64,000 nt of DNA from Bacillus pumilus (GCF_009937765.1 NZ_CP047089.1:3656272-3720271); one strand, 5' to 3'; shown: positions 38,378 through 48,810, counted from the stretch's first letter. Translations and numbers: made by a program. Notes: generated by a model from the sequence alone, not told the origin.

Positions 38378-40207
38378 ATGGAACAAAAAATGAAAGATTC
38401 GAATCAGCTTTATTCGAATATCGATTTACATGCCGTTCTTTCTTCTAATGGCCGCTTTCTCTACATTTCTTCTAACTGTAAGCAGCTTTTGCTCTATGAA
38501 CAAAAGGATTTACTAGGGTGTTTTTTGAAAGACTTTGTTCATACCGAAGATCAATTTCTTGTCGAGAGTTATTTTTACAATCAGCACATGCTAGAGATTT
38601 GCCACTTTAGGTTGCTTAGAAGTGATCTAACAGCTGTATGGATTGAGGCTAGTATTGATTTTGTTGCTTGTGATGAGCTAGACAGTGAATTAAGTAGAGA
38701 AATGATCCTAAAAATGAGGGTGCTGGACGCTGAACCGCAAAAAGCAGTATTTCAAACAACATCAGAAGTGTCAGAACAGTCGTTAGGCAGTCTGCCGGCT
38801 TTCCAACATGTCAGTGAAGCTGAACAATTGATTGCCATGCTGCCAAATCCGTTATGTATTACGATTTTAGGGGAAATTGTTTATGCAAATGATGCGATGC
38901 TTCAATTAATGGGGGTCAGTACAAGAGATGATATGATTGGCAAAACTGCATTTGACTTTATTGCTCAGGAGTACCATGACATTGTGAGAAGCCGAATTAC
39001 GAGGCTGCAAGAAGGTCTTCCAGTCGGAATGATTGAACAGATATGGAAGCGGAAAGATGGGAGCAGCATTCATATTGAAGTGAAGTCATCACCAACGATC
39101 TATCAAAATCAGCGGGCAGAGCTTTTGCTGTTAGTAGACATTTCATCCCGTAAGAAATTCCAAACCGTTCTGCAAAAAAGCCGGGAGCGGTATCAGCTGC
39201 TCATCCAAAACTCCATTGATACGATTGCGGTCATTCATGATCACAAATGGGTGTTTATGAATGAATCAGGCATTAAACTATTTGAAGCCGAGCATTACGA
39301 TAAATTAATAGGAAAAGATATTTTCCATCAAATCCATTCATGTGACCAGCAAAAAGTGAAAAAGAGCATATCACGTATTATTGAAAGAGCTTCAGATTCT
39401 GAGATTGTCACGATGAGCTGTCATACGTTTAAACACAAGCTGATTTATACAGAAATGGTGTGTATCCCAACTACATTTTTTGGAGAAACAGCCGTTCAAA
39501 TTATTTTAAGAGATATATCCGAACGCAAGCAGACAGAAGAGCTCATGCTTCGATCTGAAAAATTATCGATCGCAGGTCAATTGGCTGCAGGCATTGCACA
39601 TGAGATTAGGAACCCATTGACTGCCATCAAAGGCTTTTTGCAGCTCATTAAACCGAAAACGAAAGATCGGGATCAATATTTTGAGATCGTTTTCTCTGAG
39701 CTGAGCCGGATAGAAATTATTTTAAGCGAGCTGCTCATGCTGGCAAAACCGCAGCAAACGGCATCCATGCAGACACTAGATTTGAAAAAAATCATCAGCG
39801 AAGTCACGGCTTTATTAGAAACACAAGCGAATTTAAATGGCATTTTAATGAACACGAGTGAGATAGAAGAGGGTCTCCTGATGAATGGGGACCAAAATCA
39901 GCTCAAGCAGGTGTTTATCAATTTAATCAAAAATGCCGTAGAATCCATGCCGGACGGAGGGAAGGTTGATATTACGGCCAAAGCAGAAAGTGATGGAATT
40001 CACGTCACCATTCGTGATGAAGGGATCGGCATTCCTGAATCGGTTATGAAGCGAATAGGAGAGCCCTTTTTAACGACAAAGGAAAAAGGGACTGGGCTAG
40101 GGCTTATGGTGACATTTAATATTTTAGAAAATCACAACGGGACGATCCGTGTGGATAGTCATCCAGAAAAGGGCACCGCATTTCACATCATGTTTCCTGC
40201 AAAATAA
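38378..40207 (+). CDS. kinA: Sporulation sensor histidine kinase KinA
   Basis: 609 residues (B. subtilis 606). Three PAS domains (about 18-130, 150-260, 270-385), no membrane segment, then HisKA with H408 in AGIAHEIRNPLTAIKGF and an HATPase (NLIKNAVESMP, DEGIGIPE, GTGLGLMVT). Feeds phosphate into Spo0F-Spo0B-Spo0A. Start at 38378 after AAGGAGG; longer in-frame reading overlaps the sigma-H promoter. Confidence 0.93.
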   Translation: MEQKMKDSNQLYSNIDLHAVLSSNGRFLYISSNCKQLLLYEQKDLLGCFLKDFVHTEDQFLVESYFYNQHMLEICHFRLLRSDLTAVWIEASIDFVACDELDSELSREMILKMRVLDAEPQKAVFQTTSEVSEQSLGSLPAFQHVSEAEQLIAMLPNPLCITILGEIVYANDAMLQLMGVSTRDDMIGKTAFDFIAQEYHDIVRSRITRLQEGLPVGMIEQIWKRKDGSSIHIEVKSSPTIYQNQRAELLLLVDISSRKKFQTVLQKSRERYQLLIQNSIDTIAVIHDHKWVFMNESGIKLFEAEHYDKLIGKDIFHQIHSCDQQKVKKSISRIIERASDSEIVTMSCHTFKHKLIYTEMVCIPTTFFGETAVQIILRDISERKQTEELMLRSEKLSIAGQLAAGIAHEIRNPLTAIKGFLQLIKPKTKDRDQYFEIVFSELSRIEIILSELLMLAKPQQTASMQTLDLKKIISEVTALLETQANLNGILMNTSEIEEGLLMNGDQNQLKQVFINLIKNAVESMPDGGKVDITAKAESDGIHVTIRDEGIGIPESVMKRIGEPFLTTKEKGTGLGLMVTFNILENHNGTIRVDSHPEKGTAFHIMFPAK

Positions 40208-40236
40208 AAACAACGGCAGGAGAGCCGTTGTTTCAG
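40208..40236. terminator. Bidirectional kinA/patA terminator
   Basis: AACAACGGC-AGGAGA-GCCGTTGTT. Confidence 0.85.
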
Positions 40237-41402
40237 TCTGTTAAATGAATGGAACGTTTTTCAAGAACGAATTGTTCTAGGCGATCAAGTCCTTCTTTCA
40301 GTGTTTCAAGTGAATAAGCATAGGATAGACGCACATACCCCTCGCCGAGTGGAGAGAAAGCAGACCCTGGTACAACAGCAAGTCTTGTACTTTCTAACAG
40401 CTCCATACAAAAATCAAAGGAACTCATCCCAAACGATTCAATGGATGGAAAAATATAAAAAGCGCCAGAAGGTTTAATGACCGGAAGTCCCATAGAAATG
40501 AGCCGATCATAAACATAATCGAGTCTTTTCTTATATTGCTCTCTCATGATAAGTGCATCATCCACACCATTTGTCACAGCTTCAAGTGCCGCCTTTTGTG
40601 AGACAGCCGAGGCACAAGACACGTTATATTGATGTACTTTTAATACATGTTTAGCAATTGGAGCTGAAGCAAATAAAAAGCCAATTCTCCAACCGGTCAT
40701 GCTATGAGACTTAGACAGTCCGTTAATCACAATGGTCTGTTCCTTTAAGAAAGAAGCGATCGAATGATGCGGCCGGTCAAATGTCAGCTCGCTATAGATT
40801 TCATCGGATAAAATAAAGATATCTTTCCCTTCAAGTAGCTGGGCAATCTCTTTCAATTCTTCTTCTGAAAGCGTGACACCAGTTGGGTTTGAAGGATAAG
40901 GAAGAACAACACACTTTGTATTTTCCGTTAATGCATCCTCAATCAGCTTGGCATTTAATTTAAAGCCAGCATTCGTTGTATCGATATGTACTGGCTTCCC
41001 ACCGCACATTCGAATGATCGGTTCATAGCCAGGGTAGACAGGTCCAGGTAAAATCACTTCGTCACCCTCTGACAAAATGGTTCGAAACGCAGCATCAATC
41101 GCTTGACTAGCACCTGTGGTCACAATGATCTCCGACTCAGCCTCATAATCAAGATTGACTTTCTTCTTGATGTAGTGCTGGATCGCTTGTCTTAGCTCTA
41201 GGAAACCAGCGTTGTGTGTGTACGAAGTGAAATTCTCGTCAATCGCTGCTTTGGCAGCTGTTTTGACATGATGCGGCGTATAAAAATCGGGCTGGCCTAT
41301 CGTCAAAGAAACGACATCCTCATATGACGATACGAGATTTGAAAATGTTCGAATGCCTGAAATTTCAATATCCTTTACTCTTGGATTCAGCAAATGCTCC
41401 AT
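40233..41402 (-). CDS. patA: Class I/II aminotransferase PatA
   Basis: 389 residues, fold type I PLP enzyme. SLTIGQPDFYTP near 33, PYPSNPTGVTLSEEEL near 165, PLP lysine in INGLSKSHSMTGWR near 231. In B. subtilis PatA is the likely N-acetyl-LL-diaminopimelate aminotransferase, making meso-DAP and lysine. Context pbpH-kinA-patA is conserved. Confidence 0.92.
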   Translation of the reverse strand: MEHLLNPRVKDIEISGIRTFSNLVSSYEDVVSLTIGQPDFYTPHHVKTAAKAAIDENFTSYTHNAGFLELRQAIQHYIKKKVNLDYEAESEIIVTTGASQAIDAAFRTILSEGDEVILPGPVYPGYEPIIRMCGGKPVHIDTTNAGFKLNAKLIEDALTENTKCVVLPYPSNPTGVTLSEEELKEIAQLLEGKDIFILSDEIYSELTFDRPHHSIASFLKEQTIVINGLSKSHSMTGWRIGFLFASAPIAKHVLKVHQYNVSCASAVSQKAALEAVTNGVDDALIMREQYKKRLDYVYDRLISMGLPVIKPSGAFYIFPSIESFGMSSFDFCMELLESTRLAVVPGSAFSPLGEGYVRLSYAYSLETLKEGLDRLEQFVLEKRSIHLTD

Positions 41403-41703
41403 TTCTCATCACCTTAAAAATTTATGTTTTTATCCTATTTTACCATTCACTGCATAAATGTCACCTGCGAAAGGCACTGGATATCATTATCTGTAGTCTA
41501 TTCTTCTATTCATCACAGCATGAGTGATATATTGAAGAAAGAGCAACATTTATTATAGCGTAACCTCACGAGAAAATACAGGCTGCGATGAACATAATGA
41601 ACATGATTAGAAAGCGGCAAAACTGTGTAAACTGAAAGAACGAAAGAATCAAAGTCATGGGAAGTGCTTTTATAGACATACGATCTCTTAAAGGAGGACG
41701 GTA
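41403..41703. other. patA-CDF intergenic region
   Basis: 301 bases, AT-rich. No gene, hairpin or clear promoter seen apart from the AAAGGAGG site of the following gene. Confidence 0.4.
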
Positions 41704-42588
41704 ATGGCACAATCAGCGAAGACATCGAAAATAGCGTTTCTATCCGTGATGAGTAACACATTTGTTGTCATCTTAAAAATCATTGTGGGTCTGCTCACTG
41801 GATCTGTTGCGGTGTTATCAGAAGCCATCCATTCTTTTCTCGATTTAATGGCATCTTTTATTGCATTTATCTCTGTTCGTATTTCAAGAAAGCCAGCAGA
41901 TTCTAAACATCCGTATGGACACGGAAAAGTCGAAAATATTTCTGGAACGATTGAAACATTGCTGATTTTCGTTGCTGGCATTTGGATCATCTACGAATGT
42001 GTTCACAAATTAATGCATCCAGAGCCAGTCAAACTGCCTGTACTTGGCATTGTGGTGATGCTAATAGGTGCGATCATCAATTTTATCGTATCAAAAGTTG
42101 TGAACAAAGAGGCGGAAAGGGTCCATTCTGTCGCCATGAAATCGAATGCATTGCACCTGTTAACAGATGTGTATACGTCATTAGGGGTCGCATTCAGTTT
42201 ATTGCTTGTCGCATTAACCGATTGGTATTTTTTAGATCCGATCATTGGGATGATACTTGCTCTCTTTATTATGCGAGAAGCGTTTAAGCTCATGAAAGAA
42301 GCCTTCCCGCCGCTCGTAGACGCCCGGCTAACGCACGAGGAAGAACAATCGATCGAAGCAATCATTCAAGGATTCAGTCAAGAGTTTATCGAATATCATG
42401 ATTTTCGAACAAGACGATCCGGGGCAGAGGAGTATATTGATTTTCATTTGATTGTAGACGGCAAGACAACGATTGAAGATGTTCATCAATTATGTGATCG
42501 AATTGAAGAGAAGATTGAGAAAGAATTTCCGCATGCACAAATCTTTATTCATGTAGAACCTGAAAGTGAAAGAAGCACGCCAACGTAA
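41704..42588 (+). CDS. Cation diffusion facilitator family transporter
   Basis: 294 residues, six TM helices. CDF signature SVAVLSEAIHSFLDLMASF with the metal-site residues, HPYGHGKVENI loop (about 64-74), and a C-terminal cytoplasmic ferredoxin-like domain (about 210-290) ending in IHVEPES. Exports divalent metals such as Zn, Mn or Fe against protons; the metal is not readable. Not at this position in B. subtilis, so an insertion between patA and cheV. Confidence 0.9.
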   Translation: MAQSAKTSKIAFLSVMSNTFVVILKIIVGLLTGSVAVLSEAIHSFLDLMASFIAFISVRISRKPADSKHPYGHGKVENISGTIETLLIFVAGIWIIYECVHKLMHPEPVKLPVLGIVVMLIGAIINFIVSKVVNKEAERVHSVAMKSNALHLLTDVYTSLGVAFSLLLVALTDWYFLDPIIGMILALFIMREAFKLMKEAFPPLVDARLTHEEEQSIEAIIQGFSQEFIEYHDFRTRRSGAEEYIDFHLIVDGKTTIEDVHQLCDRIEEKIEKEFPHAQIFIHVEPESERSTPT

Positions 42589-42591
42589 AAA

Positions 42592-42627
42592 GGGCGATCA
42601 ACCACCTTAGGTTGTATCGCCTTTTTT
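42592..42627 (+). terminator. CDF gene terminator
   Basis: GGCGATACAACC-type stem (GGCGATCAACC / GGTTGTATCGCC) with T-run. Confidence 0.75.
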
Positions 42628-42650
42628 TACGTTTCATCTATGCAATGAAA

Positions 42651-42803
42651 TCAATATCCATAAGCAGTATCGTAATCTTCATACCAAGAGATATAAGCTG
42701 TGTCATCATTTGACAAATCATGCTTCATGTCTAAAAAATCAGCTTCGCAAATATCTTCAATCACAGTCATTTCATTGTTCTTTAATAGTACGACAGTTCC
42801 CAT
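42651..42803 (-). CDS. Small acidic protein, unknown function
   Basis: 50 residues, found by reading the strand directly. ATG 42803 (or 42806) behind AAAGGTG. Acidic with many Asp/Tyr; C-terminus ISWYEDYDTAYGY. No membrane segment or signal peptide. The good ribosome site and clean frame support it, but there is no family match I can name. Confidence 0.55.
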   Translation of the reverse strand: MGTVVLLKNNEMTVIEDICEADFLDMKHDLSNDDTAYISWYEDYDTAYGY

Positions 42804-43104
42804 CATGAACACCTTTCTTTAAAAAATCCTTGACTATTGTACCATGTGAAGAATCATTGTCAACAGCAGAATGGAAACAAGACAAAAATATCACAAAATG
42901 TTAAAAAAGCAGGAGGTAAAAGAACTAGAAGTGCCATGATTTTCACAAATTTTCAGTATTTATTCACATAAATCATTGAGGACGACCTGATCTAAAATAT
43001 ATGTAAAAGTGTAAAGTTACATTGATCTTGCGATATTCATAAGATATAATAACGAATGATTATAAGAAATTTATAGAAAACATACATAATAAAGGAGAAA
43101 TAGG
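42804..43104. other. Intergenic region before RDD gene
   Basis: 301 bases, very AT-rich with repeated AAAATTTTC and CATAAG motifs. No gene seen; presumably carries the divergent promoters. Confidence 0.35.
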
Positions 43105-43644
43105 ATGGAAACAAACATAACAGAACCACACATTCAAGAAAAGAAGCATCCTGAACTAGCAGGCGTAGGCTATCGTTTTCTTGCACACCTTTTAGATGGT
43201 ATCATCATCGGCGTACCATATTCTTTTATCATGTTTATTTTGGCAACACTCTTTTTTGTCTCAAGTCCTGAGGCAGCAATGATGATGGATGACGACAGCT
43301 ATTACTATTCAACAACTGTTATGACAGATGAAGAATGGGAAATTATTATGGGACTTATCTTCTTTTATATAGGAGCGATCTTAATCGGTATCGTGGTGAC
43401 ATGGCTTTATTACGCCATCATGGAATCATCAAAACTGCAAGGAACGCTTGGTAAGATGGCTCTTGGGATTAAAGTGACAAGAGTAACGGGCGAAAAAGTA
43501 ACATTCGGCCGTGCAACCGGTCGCTTCTTTGCAAAAGGCTTTTTATCTCCAATCTTATGTATTGGTTATATCATTGCCTTTTTCACTGAGAAACAACAAG
43601 CACTTCACGATTTAATCGCAAGTACCATTGTTGTGAAGAAATAA
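43105..43644 (+). CDS. RDD family membrane protein
   Basis: 179 residues. RDD domain: GYRFLAHLLDGIIIG near 20-34 (R and D positions), two or three TM helices, GTLGKMALGIKVTR near 113. Function generally unknown; some RDD proteins act in Na+/H+ antiport. AAAGGAG site. A region of DDDSYYYSTT between TM1 and TM2 is exposed. Confidence 0.85.
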   Translation: METNITEPHIQEKKHPELAGVGYRFLAHLLDGIIIGVPYSFIMFILATLFFVSSPEAAMMMDDDSYYYSTTVMTDEEWEIIMGLIFFYIGAILIGIVVTWLYYAIMESSKLQGTLGKMALGIKVTRVTGEKVTFGRATGRFFAKGFLSPILCIGYIIAFFTEKQQALHDLIASTIVVKK

Positions 43645-43684
43645 TGAAAAAAAGCACCTCTGCTCAAATGTAAGGGGTGCTTTT
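43645..43684. terminator. Terminator after RDD gene
   Basis: AAAAGCACC...GGTGCTTTTT stem and T-run. Confidence 0.8.
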
Positions 43685-43769
43685 TGTATAGATTGCTTGT
43701 ATGGAAGAGGGACGCATGACATAAAATAGAATGATAGTGAAAAATTAGGCGGGGAAGGGAGACAAACGA

Positions 43770-45083
43770 TTGAAAACAGGGAAAAAGACCAAGCAGCAGA
43801 AAAAAGGAGCAGGCTTCGGGCTGTTTTTGACAGCACCCATTTTAGCCTGGGCATTGTATGACTTTGCTAATACGATATTTTCATCGAATATGATCACCAT
43901 TTTCTTCCCGTTCTACTTGCAAGAAACGATCGGAGACAGTGCGAGAATGGATCAAATTGCTAGTACATTTATTTCTTATGCAAACGCACTAGCCAGTTTT
44001 TTTCTCGTCATTTTCACACCATTATACGGAGTTCTGATCGATCGGACAGGAAAAAAGAAGCGCTATATCACATTGTTTACTCTCATATGTATAGCTTGTA
44101 CGTTTTTAATGGGGATCTTTGCTGGAATTGATTTCTCAAGCGAATGGTTTGGATTGCCTGTCTCTTTATTAGTCGTGGTCACCTTGTTTGTGATTGCAAA
44201 ATTCTTCTATCACTCGAGCTTAGTGTTTTATGACACCATCCTGCCCGATCTTGGGACAAAGGATGAAATACCGCTTATATCTGGATTTGGCATTGCCGTT
44301 GGTTATTTAGGGACACTCGTCGGCCTCACAGTTTATTTACTTGTTGGCAATGACCAATTTCATGAAGCATTTATTCCGACAGCACTATTATTCTTTCTTT
44401 TTTTCCTGCCATTTCTCTTTTTTGTAAAAGACCCTCATCCACTGCCACAGCAAGAGAAAAAGGCGTCCTTTTTCAGTGGGTATAAAGAAATTATTCGCAC
44501 GTTTAAAGAGATGAAGCATTATAAGCCGGCTTTTATCTTTATGATCGCATTCTTTTTTATGAATGATGCCTTGCAGACAGCGATTGCGATGATGGCTGTG
44601 TATGCCAAAATCATCATTGGCTTTACCGCTGGGCAATTTATCCTGCTTTATCTTGTGTCGACCATTTCAAGTATCATTGGTTCCTTTCTATTTGGATATA
44701 TCACAAAAGCGATTGGGGCAAAGCGCTCGATTACAGTCGTGTATGTGATTTTGATCGTTGCTCTGATTCTGGCGGTGACAGCCAAAACGGAATGGGTCTT
44801 CTGGGTGGCCGGCAGTTTATTCGGAATTTCACTCGGCGCAAGCTGGGGGGCATCACGAATATTGATTATCGAGCTGACACCAAAGGAAAAAAGAGGACAG
44901 TTTTTTGGTCTCTTTGCATTCTCAGGGAAGGTGTCGTCCATTATTGGCCCTATCATTTATGGGTCAGTCACTCTGCTGTTTGCAGAGCACGGAAATCTCG
45001 CAAGTCGCCTTGCACTAGGGTCTTTACTCATTCTTGCAGTGATAGGACTCGTGATTCATCAATTCGTACGAGAGAAAGCGTAA
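43770..45083 (+). CDS. MFS transporter, UMF1/Atg22-like (YxiO-like)
   Basis: 437 residues, 12 TM helices. [20 protein letters not shown] near 26-45 is the UMF1 family signature, [10 protein letters not shown] is the MFS loop 2-3 motif. Relatives are yeast vacuolar amino-acid effluxers and B. subtilis YxiO; substrate unknown. TTG start after GGAAGGGAG. Located before cheV. Confidence 0.85.
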   Translation: MKTGKKTKQQKKGAGFGLFLTAPILAWALYDFANTIFSSNMITIFFPFYLQETIGDSARMDQIASTFISYANALASFFLVIFTPLYGVLIDRTGKKKRYITLFTLICIACTFLMGIFAGIDFSSEWFGLPVSLLVVVTLFVIAKFFYHSSLVFYDTILPDLGTKDEIPLISGFGIAVGYLGTLVGLTVYLLVGNDQFHEAFIPTALLFFLFFLPFLFFVKDPHPLPQQEKKASFFSGYKEIIRTFKEMKHYKPAFIFMIAFFFMNDALQTAIAMMAVYAKIIIGFTAGQFILLYLVSTISSIIGSFLFGYITKAIGAKRSITVVYVILIVALILAVTAKTEWVFWVAGSLFGISLGASWGASRILIIELTPKEKRGQFFGLFAFSGKVSSIIGPIIYGSVTLLFAEHGNLASRLALGSLLILAVIGLVIHQFVREKA

Positions 45084-45090
45084 AGAAACG

Positions 45091-45117
45091 TCAACTTTTT
45101 ACCTATGCTGCCGATAT
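45091..45117 (+). promoter_or_regulatory. Sigma-D type promoter of cheV
   Basis: TCAA (45091-45094), 15 bases, GCCGATAT (45110-45117). The -10 is perfect sigma-D. Confidence 0.8.
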
Positions 45118-45156
45118 AAAAAGTACAATCTTATATTGAAGAATAGAGGGATTTCC

Positions 45157-46065
45157 GTGGCTTTAAACAAACAAGAAATTTTACTTGACTCTGGTACCAA
45201 TGAATTGGAAATTGTGAAGTTTGAAATTGGTTCAAATCAATTCGGCATTAACGTCATGAAAGTAAGAGAAATCATTCAGCCGGTTGAGGTGACGGTAGTA
45301 CCGCACTCTCACCAAGATGTAGAAGGGATGATTAGTTTACGAGGCGAGATTTTACCAGTCATCAATCTATTTTCCTTTTTTAATGTCGAGTCAGATCAGT
45401 CAGAACAAGAGAAATATATTGTGACTGAATTCAACCAACGGAAATTTGTGTTCCATACAGGAACGGTATCACAAATTCACCGCGTCAGCTGGGAAGAGAT
45501 TGAAAAGCCAACTGCACTCAATCAAGGGATGGATCGTCATTTAACCGGTATCATTAAGCTTGATGAAAAAATGATTTTCCTTCCAGATTACGAGAAAATC
45601 ATTTATGATATTGAATCCGCTTCTGGAGTAGAAACGTATCATATGTTTGACGGTGAGAAAGACGAGAGAAGAACAGGGAAGAAGCTTTATGTCGTTGAAG
45701 ACTCTCCGCTGCTCATGCGTTTATTAACAAATGAATTAACCGAAGCAGGCTATAAAAACATTGTGACCTTTGAAGACGGGAAACAGGCATATGACCACGT
45801 GATGGACCTTGTCAGCAAAGGAATTACTGTGACAGAAGAAATTGATATGATTATTACAGATATTGAGATGCCTAAAATGGATGGTCACCGCTTAACGAAA
45901 TTGTTGAAGGAAAATCCTTTAACGAGTTCCATACCAATTCTCATCTTCTCTTCGCTCATCACGGAAGATTTACGCCATAAAGGGGAAACAATCGGTGCAG
46001 ATGATCAAATTAGCAAGCCAGAAATTCATCAACTAATTGAAAAAGTCGATCACTTTATTATCTAA
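45157..46065 (+). CDS. cheV: Chemotaxis coupling protein CheV
   Basis: 302 residues (B. subtilis 303). N-terminal CheW domain (about 10-155) fused to a receiver domain (about 170-300) with the phosphorylated Asp in [13 protein letters not shown] near 235. Couples receptors to CheA and mediates adaptation. GTG 45157 after AGAGGGA; an in-frame ATG at 45136 lies too close to the promoter start point. Confidence 0.95.
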   Translation: MALNKQEILLDSGTNELEIVKFEIGSNQFGINVMKVREIIQPVEVTVVPHSHQDVEGMISLRGEILPVINLFSFFNVESDQSEQEKYIVTEFNQRKFVFHTGTVSQIHRVSWEEIEKPTALNQGMDRHLTGIIKLDEKMIFLPDYEKIIYDIESASGVETYHMFDGEKDERRTGKKLYVVEDSPLLMRLLTNELTEAGYKNIVTFEDGKQAYDHVMDLVSKGITVTEEIDMIITDIEMPKMDGHRLTKLLKENPLTSSIPILIFSSLITEDLRHKGETIGADDQISKPEIHQLIEKVDHFII

Positions 46066-46096
46066 ACAAAAAACCACTCGTCATGAGTGGTTTTTT
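46064..46096. terminator. cheV/ykyB terminator
   Basis: AAAAAACCACTC-GTCAT-GAGTGGTTTTTT. Confidence 0.88.
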
Positions 46097-46099
46097 TGT

Positions 46100-46561
46100 T
46101 TAAAAATAACTTTCCCCGAGTCGTTTGAAGACGGGCTTTGTATAATGTGATTTTTGTTTTGTGGCGGTAGGTTTTTCTTTTAAACCGACATACGTTTGAA
46201 GCAGTTGCTTTGCTCGGTTTAATGACATATTCGCTTTCGGATTGCGATATGATTGATTTAAATTTCCTAAGTGTGGCAAAAATTCGAAGTCTTCTTTAGT
46301 TGGTGGCAGGTGAAAATAATAATCTCCAATTTCAATCAGCACGTCGGACTGTTGTTGACTATATTTGGGATTGTTAGAGAAATGTAGGCCCACTTTTCTT
46401 CCTTTACCTTCTTGCAATAGTTTCTGCAGCGCACGTTTTTTCAAAAGATAAAGAAATTTGGGATTTGGTGCGGTTTTAGCATGGCGGTTAACAGTATAAA
46501 TGGCTTTTGCGATGTTTTCTGCTGTAGGTTCTATGTCTTTAGTATGAGCATAATCGTCCAT
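46100..46561 (-). CDS. ykyB: YkyB-like protein
   Basis: 153 residues, basic, soluble, function unknown. It lies directly behind and converges with cheV exactly as in B. subtilis. N-terminal AENIAKAIYTVNRHAKTAP and FLYLLKKRALQKLL are conserved-looking. Good AGGAGAG site. This is the last gene of the ykwD-ykyB synteny block. Confidence 0.88.
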   Translation of the reverse strand: MDDYAHTKDIEPTAENIAKAIYTVNRHAKTAPNPKFLYLLKKRALQKLLQEGKGRKVGLHFSNNPKYSQQQSDVLIEIGDYYFHLPPTKEDFEFLPHLGNLNQSYRNPKANMSLNRAKQLLQTYVGLKEKPTATKQKSHYTKPVFKRLGESYF

Positions 46562-46733
46562 TTTTTCTCTCCTTTGTCTTTCGTCTTCCTGTGCTTAGTA
46601 TAAATTATACGTTTTTATTAGTAAATTGCAAATAGAGTTATTGTAAAAAGAAAACCTTTCGTATAGAGGGATTAGGGAGGATTAGAAATTTAATTGTTTA
46701 TAATCCCCCCAAAAACACCCCCAAAATTTAAAT

Positions 46734-47055
46734 TCATAGCCTCTTCAAAACTTCAACTGATTCTATTTCTAATTCTTCAAAAGTATGGCTATATATATCA
46801 TTAATCATTTGAGGGCTGTTCCAAAGACGATCAGCTATGACTTTGACTGGTATTCTTTTGCTTATCAGTATAGTGCATGAGTATGCCTTAAACCATGAAC
46901 AGTTATTTTTTTAGTTTCTGATTATCAGCGACAGTATTTACAGCATAATTAAGTGAGTTAGGTGATATAGGTTTTCCACTTGTCCGACTGATTAATATGA
47001 AATCTTCTTCTTTTAGAGGTTGATCAAAGGAAAGCTGCAACTCTTTAAACTATTT
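46734..47055 (-). pseudogene. Phage tyrosine recombinase (integrase), C-terminal remnant with frameshifts
   Basis: Read in three pieces on the minus strand: FKELQLSFDQPLKEEDFILI...NYAVNTVAD, then after a stop/frameshift GLRHTHALY (catalytic Arg-His), then CTILISKRIPVKVIADRLW...NDIYSHTFEELE with the catalytic Tyr and a natural stop at 46734. At least two frameshifts; the N-terminal arm-binding domain is missing. Marks the ykyB-side edge of a dead prophage. Confidence 0.8.
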
Positions 47056-47089
47056 TTTGTATATTTTTAATTGTTTATTACTTTCCTTC

Positions 47090-47579
47090 CGATTTTTATA
47101 GTGCGATAACTATTAATAATTTTTTGGAGCGTAAAAAGATGATGTAACTGGTATGCCGAGCGGCTTCACCGAATTGGATCGAATGACGTCGGGTTTTCAG
47201 CGGCAAGAATTTATAATCGTTGCCGCTCGTCCATCCTTAGGAAAAACCGCCTTTTGTTTGAATGTAGCAAGCAACTTCATGGAAAACCCCCTTAATTTAG
47301 GTAAAGGCGGAGCGGTTGGCATCTTCTCGCTTGAAAAAATTAATAAAACGGATGCAATCAAGCATCGGTAACATTAACGCCCAATCCATTCGTACGAGTA
47401 ATTTAAACGCTGATGAGTGGGGCAGATTAAGCAAAGTGAACGGGGTTTTAGATTGTGCCACTCTTAGAATATTTGATCAACCAGGCATGACGATAAATGA
47501 CATTTGGGCAAAGGCTCGTAAAATGAAACGGGAATTTGAAGGAAAGGACATGATGATCATTATTGACTGCCGGATTTAG
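47090..47579 (+). pseudogene. Phage replicative DNA helicase (DnaB/DnaC-type), internal fragment
   Basis: Two frames cover the RecA core start: PSGFTELDRMTSGFQ, Walker A AARPSLGKTAF, then a frameshift near 47345 and IRTSNLNADEWGRL...INDIWAKARKMKREFEG, ending at IIIDCR where IDYLQL would be expected. N-terminal domain and C-terminal half are missing. Confidence 0.75.
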
Positions 47580-47634
47580 TATCGTCCCTCCAGCTGTGAG
47601 GAACGCTTTTCATTCATCTACAGAGAGTACGGCC

Positions 47635-47883
47635 ATGAAACGTATTGATTGGGAACAGAAACGAAATGTATATCTTGAAAGAGTGCAAAAGGCTGTCAAC
47701 CGTCTTCCTGCTTATGAAAGACAAATCATTATTAAACGTTACATGCAGCAAGAATCTGTTTTCGATTACCAGGTTTATAATGAAATTGGAATGAGTGAAA
47801 GATCATATACACGCTTGAAAGGAAAGACATTCCTAGACCTGGCTTACGCGCTCAATGAAGTTGTATTTAAAGCACCCGTTTAG
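47635..47883 (+). pseudogene. ArpU-type phage late-gene regulator, C-terminal fragment
   Basis: 82 residues (YLERVQKAVNRLPAYERQII, YNEIGMSERSYTRLKGKTFL) with a sigma-70 region 4-like helix-turn-helix. Typical ArpU proteins are about 140 residues, so the N-terminal half is lost; the upstream frame joins the helicase remnant. Confidence 0.6.
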
Positions 47884-48139
47884 AGGTGTTTTTTGTTAGC
47901 AATTTTGGTTCGAATGCTGCTGACCTGTCAATATAAAAGTGGTTTAGGAAAGCAGATTATCTCATTCAGTTAGATAATGTGACCATTGTTAGCATCGTTA
48001 AAGTTAAGTGAGTGGCTAAAGGGGGGCTTAAATGGCATACTTATGGCACAACCTTGGCAAAGCATATGGTATTGGGTGTTAGGTATGTGGAAGGCCTTTT
48101 CACTAAAGCACCTCATTATACTTAAGCTAAAAATAAAAC

Positions 48140-48171
48140 AGATCGTAGAAAAACATGAGTTTCTCTACAAT
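48140..48171 (-). terminator. Terminator of the 35-residue membrane protein gene
   Basis: Minus-strand hairpin GTAGAGAAAC-TCAT-GTTTTTCTAC followed by GATCTGTTTTATTTTT. Confidence 0.6.
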
Positions 48172-48213
48172 CTGACCGCGCCTTATAAGTCGTTTAAAAG
48201 ACTTTTGTTGATT

Positions 48214-48321
48214 CTACTCCTTGGTGGTGTCGTTTTGTTGCTCTATGTTTTTTAACCTGTTCTCGATCCTCGAGCCGAAAACGCAGATTACTATTAAAAT
48301 TGCTATGCCTACAAATAACAA
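48214..48321 (-). CDS. Tiny membrane protein, prophage-associated
   Basis: 35 residues with TTG start nine bases after AAGGAGG. One N-terminal TM helix (LLFVGIAILIVICVFG), then a charged tail RIENRLKNIEQQNDTTKE that looks coiled-coil. This type of small protein is common in Bacillus genomes, but I cannot give it a function. Confidence 0.55.
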   Translation of the reverse strand: MLFVGIAILIVICVFGSRIENRLKNIEQQNDTTKE

Positions 48322-48440
48322 ATAAAACTCCTCCTTATCTTATCGAATTAAATATTCATGAGTCTTTTAATATTATCCCATTAATTGAAATTTTATATTA
48401 ATGGCAAATTTTTCTTTTAGAGGTGTCGGGTATAAAATCC

Positions 48441-48700
48441 TTAGATTAAAACGATTGTAAGTGTGCACGTAATTAACGAAACAATAAGAGAACTGAATAC
48501 TATTAAAGATCTGTTTGGTTGATTAACGTTTAGTTTAGTACTGAATTTAGTACATGAAAATGATTGTGAGATGTATTTTATTCTTTTTGTAATCTCTAAG
48601 TATTCTTTAGGCTGCTTTTTTATCTTTGGCTTTTTATTGGCGTAAAAGTGGCGTGTTTTTGGCGTAATGTTGGCGCAGCATGACGGGAAAAAGGTTGTAG
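48441..48700 (-). other. Open frame without a clear start, C-terminal hydrophobic
   Basis: Minus-strand frame ending at 48441. It holds a basic stretch (NKKPKIKKQPKEYLEITKRI) and a hydrophobic end (LIVFSSLIVSLITCTLTIVLI in part). No ATG, GTG or TTG with a site was found; may be a decayed phage gene. Confidence 0.25.
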
Positions 48701-48730
48701 TATTGTATTATGCATAACCTAGAGGACAGA

Positions 48731-48810
48731 GGGGGCATATTCAATATATCGAGGGATGATTACATTGATGGAAATGGATCATTTACCTCTGTAATGACCT
48801 ATAGATTATG
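48731..48810 (+). pseudogene. Short phage gene remnant
   Basis: Frame reading NISRDDYIDGNGSFTSVMTY to a stop; no start and no length for a full gene. Identity unknown. Confidence 0.2.

Noticed and set aside
47986-48255. 89-residue plus-strand frame with a hydrophobic C-terminus in the prophage remnant
   Set aside because: Its hydrophobic end is the reverse complement of the better-supported small membrane gene at 48214-48321 and its terminator; no ribosome binding site at the start.
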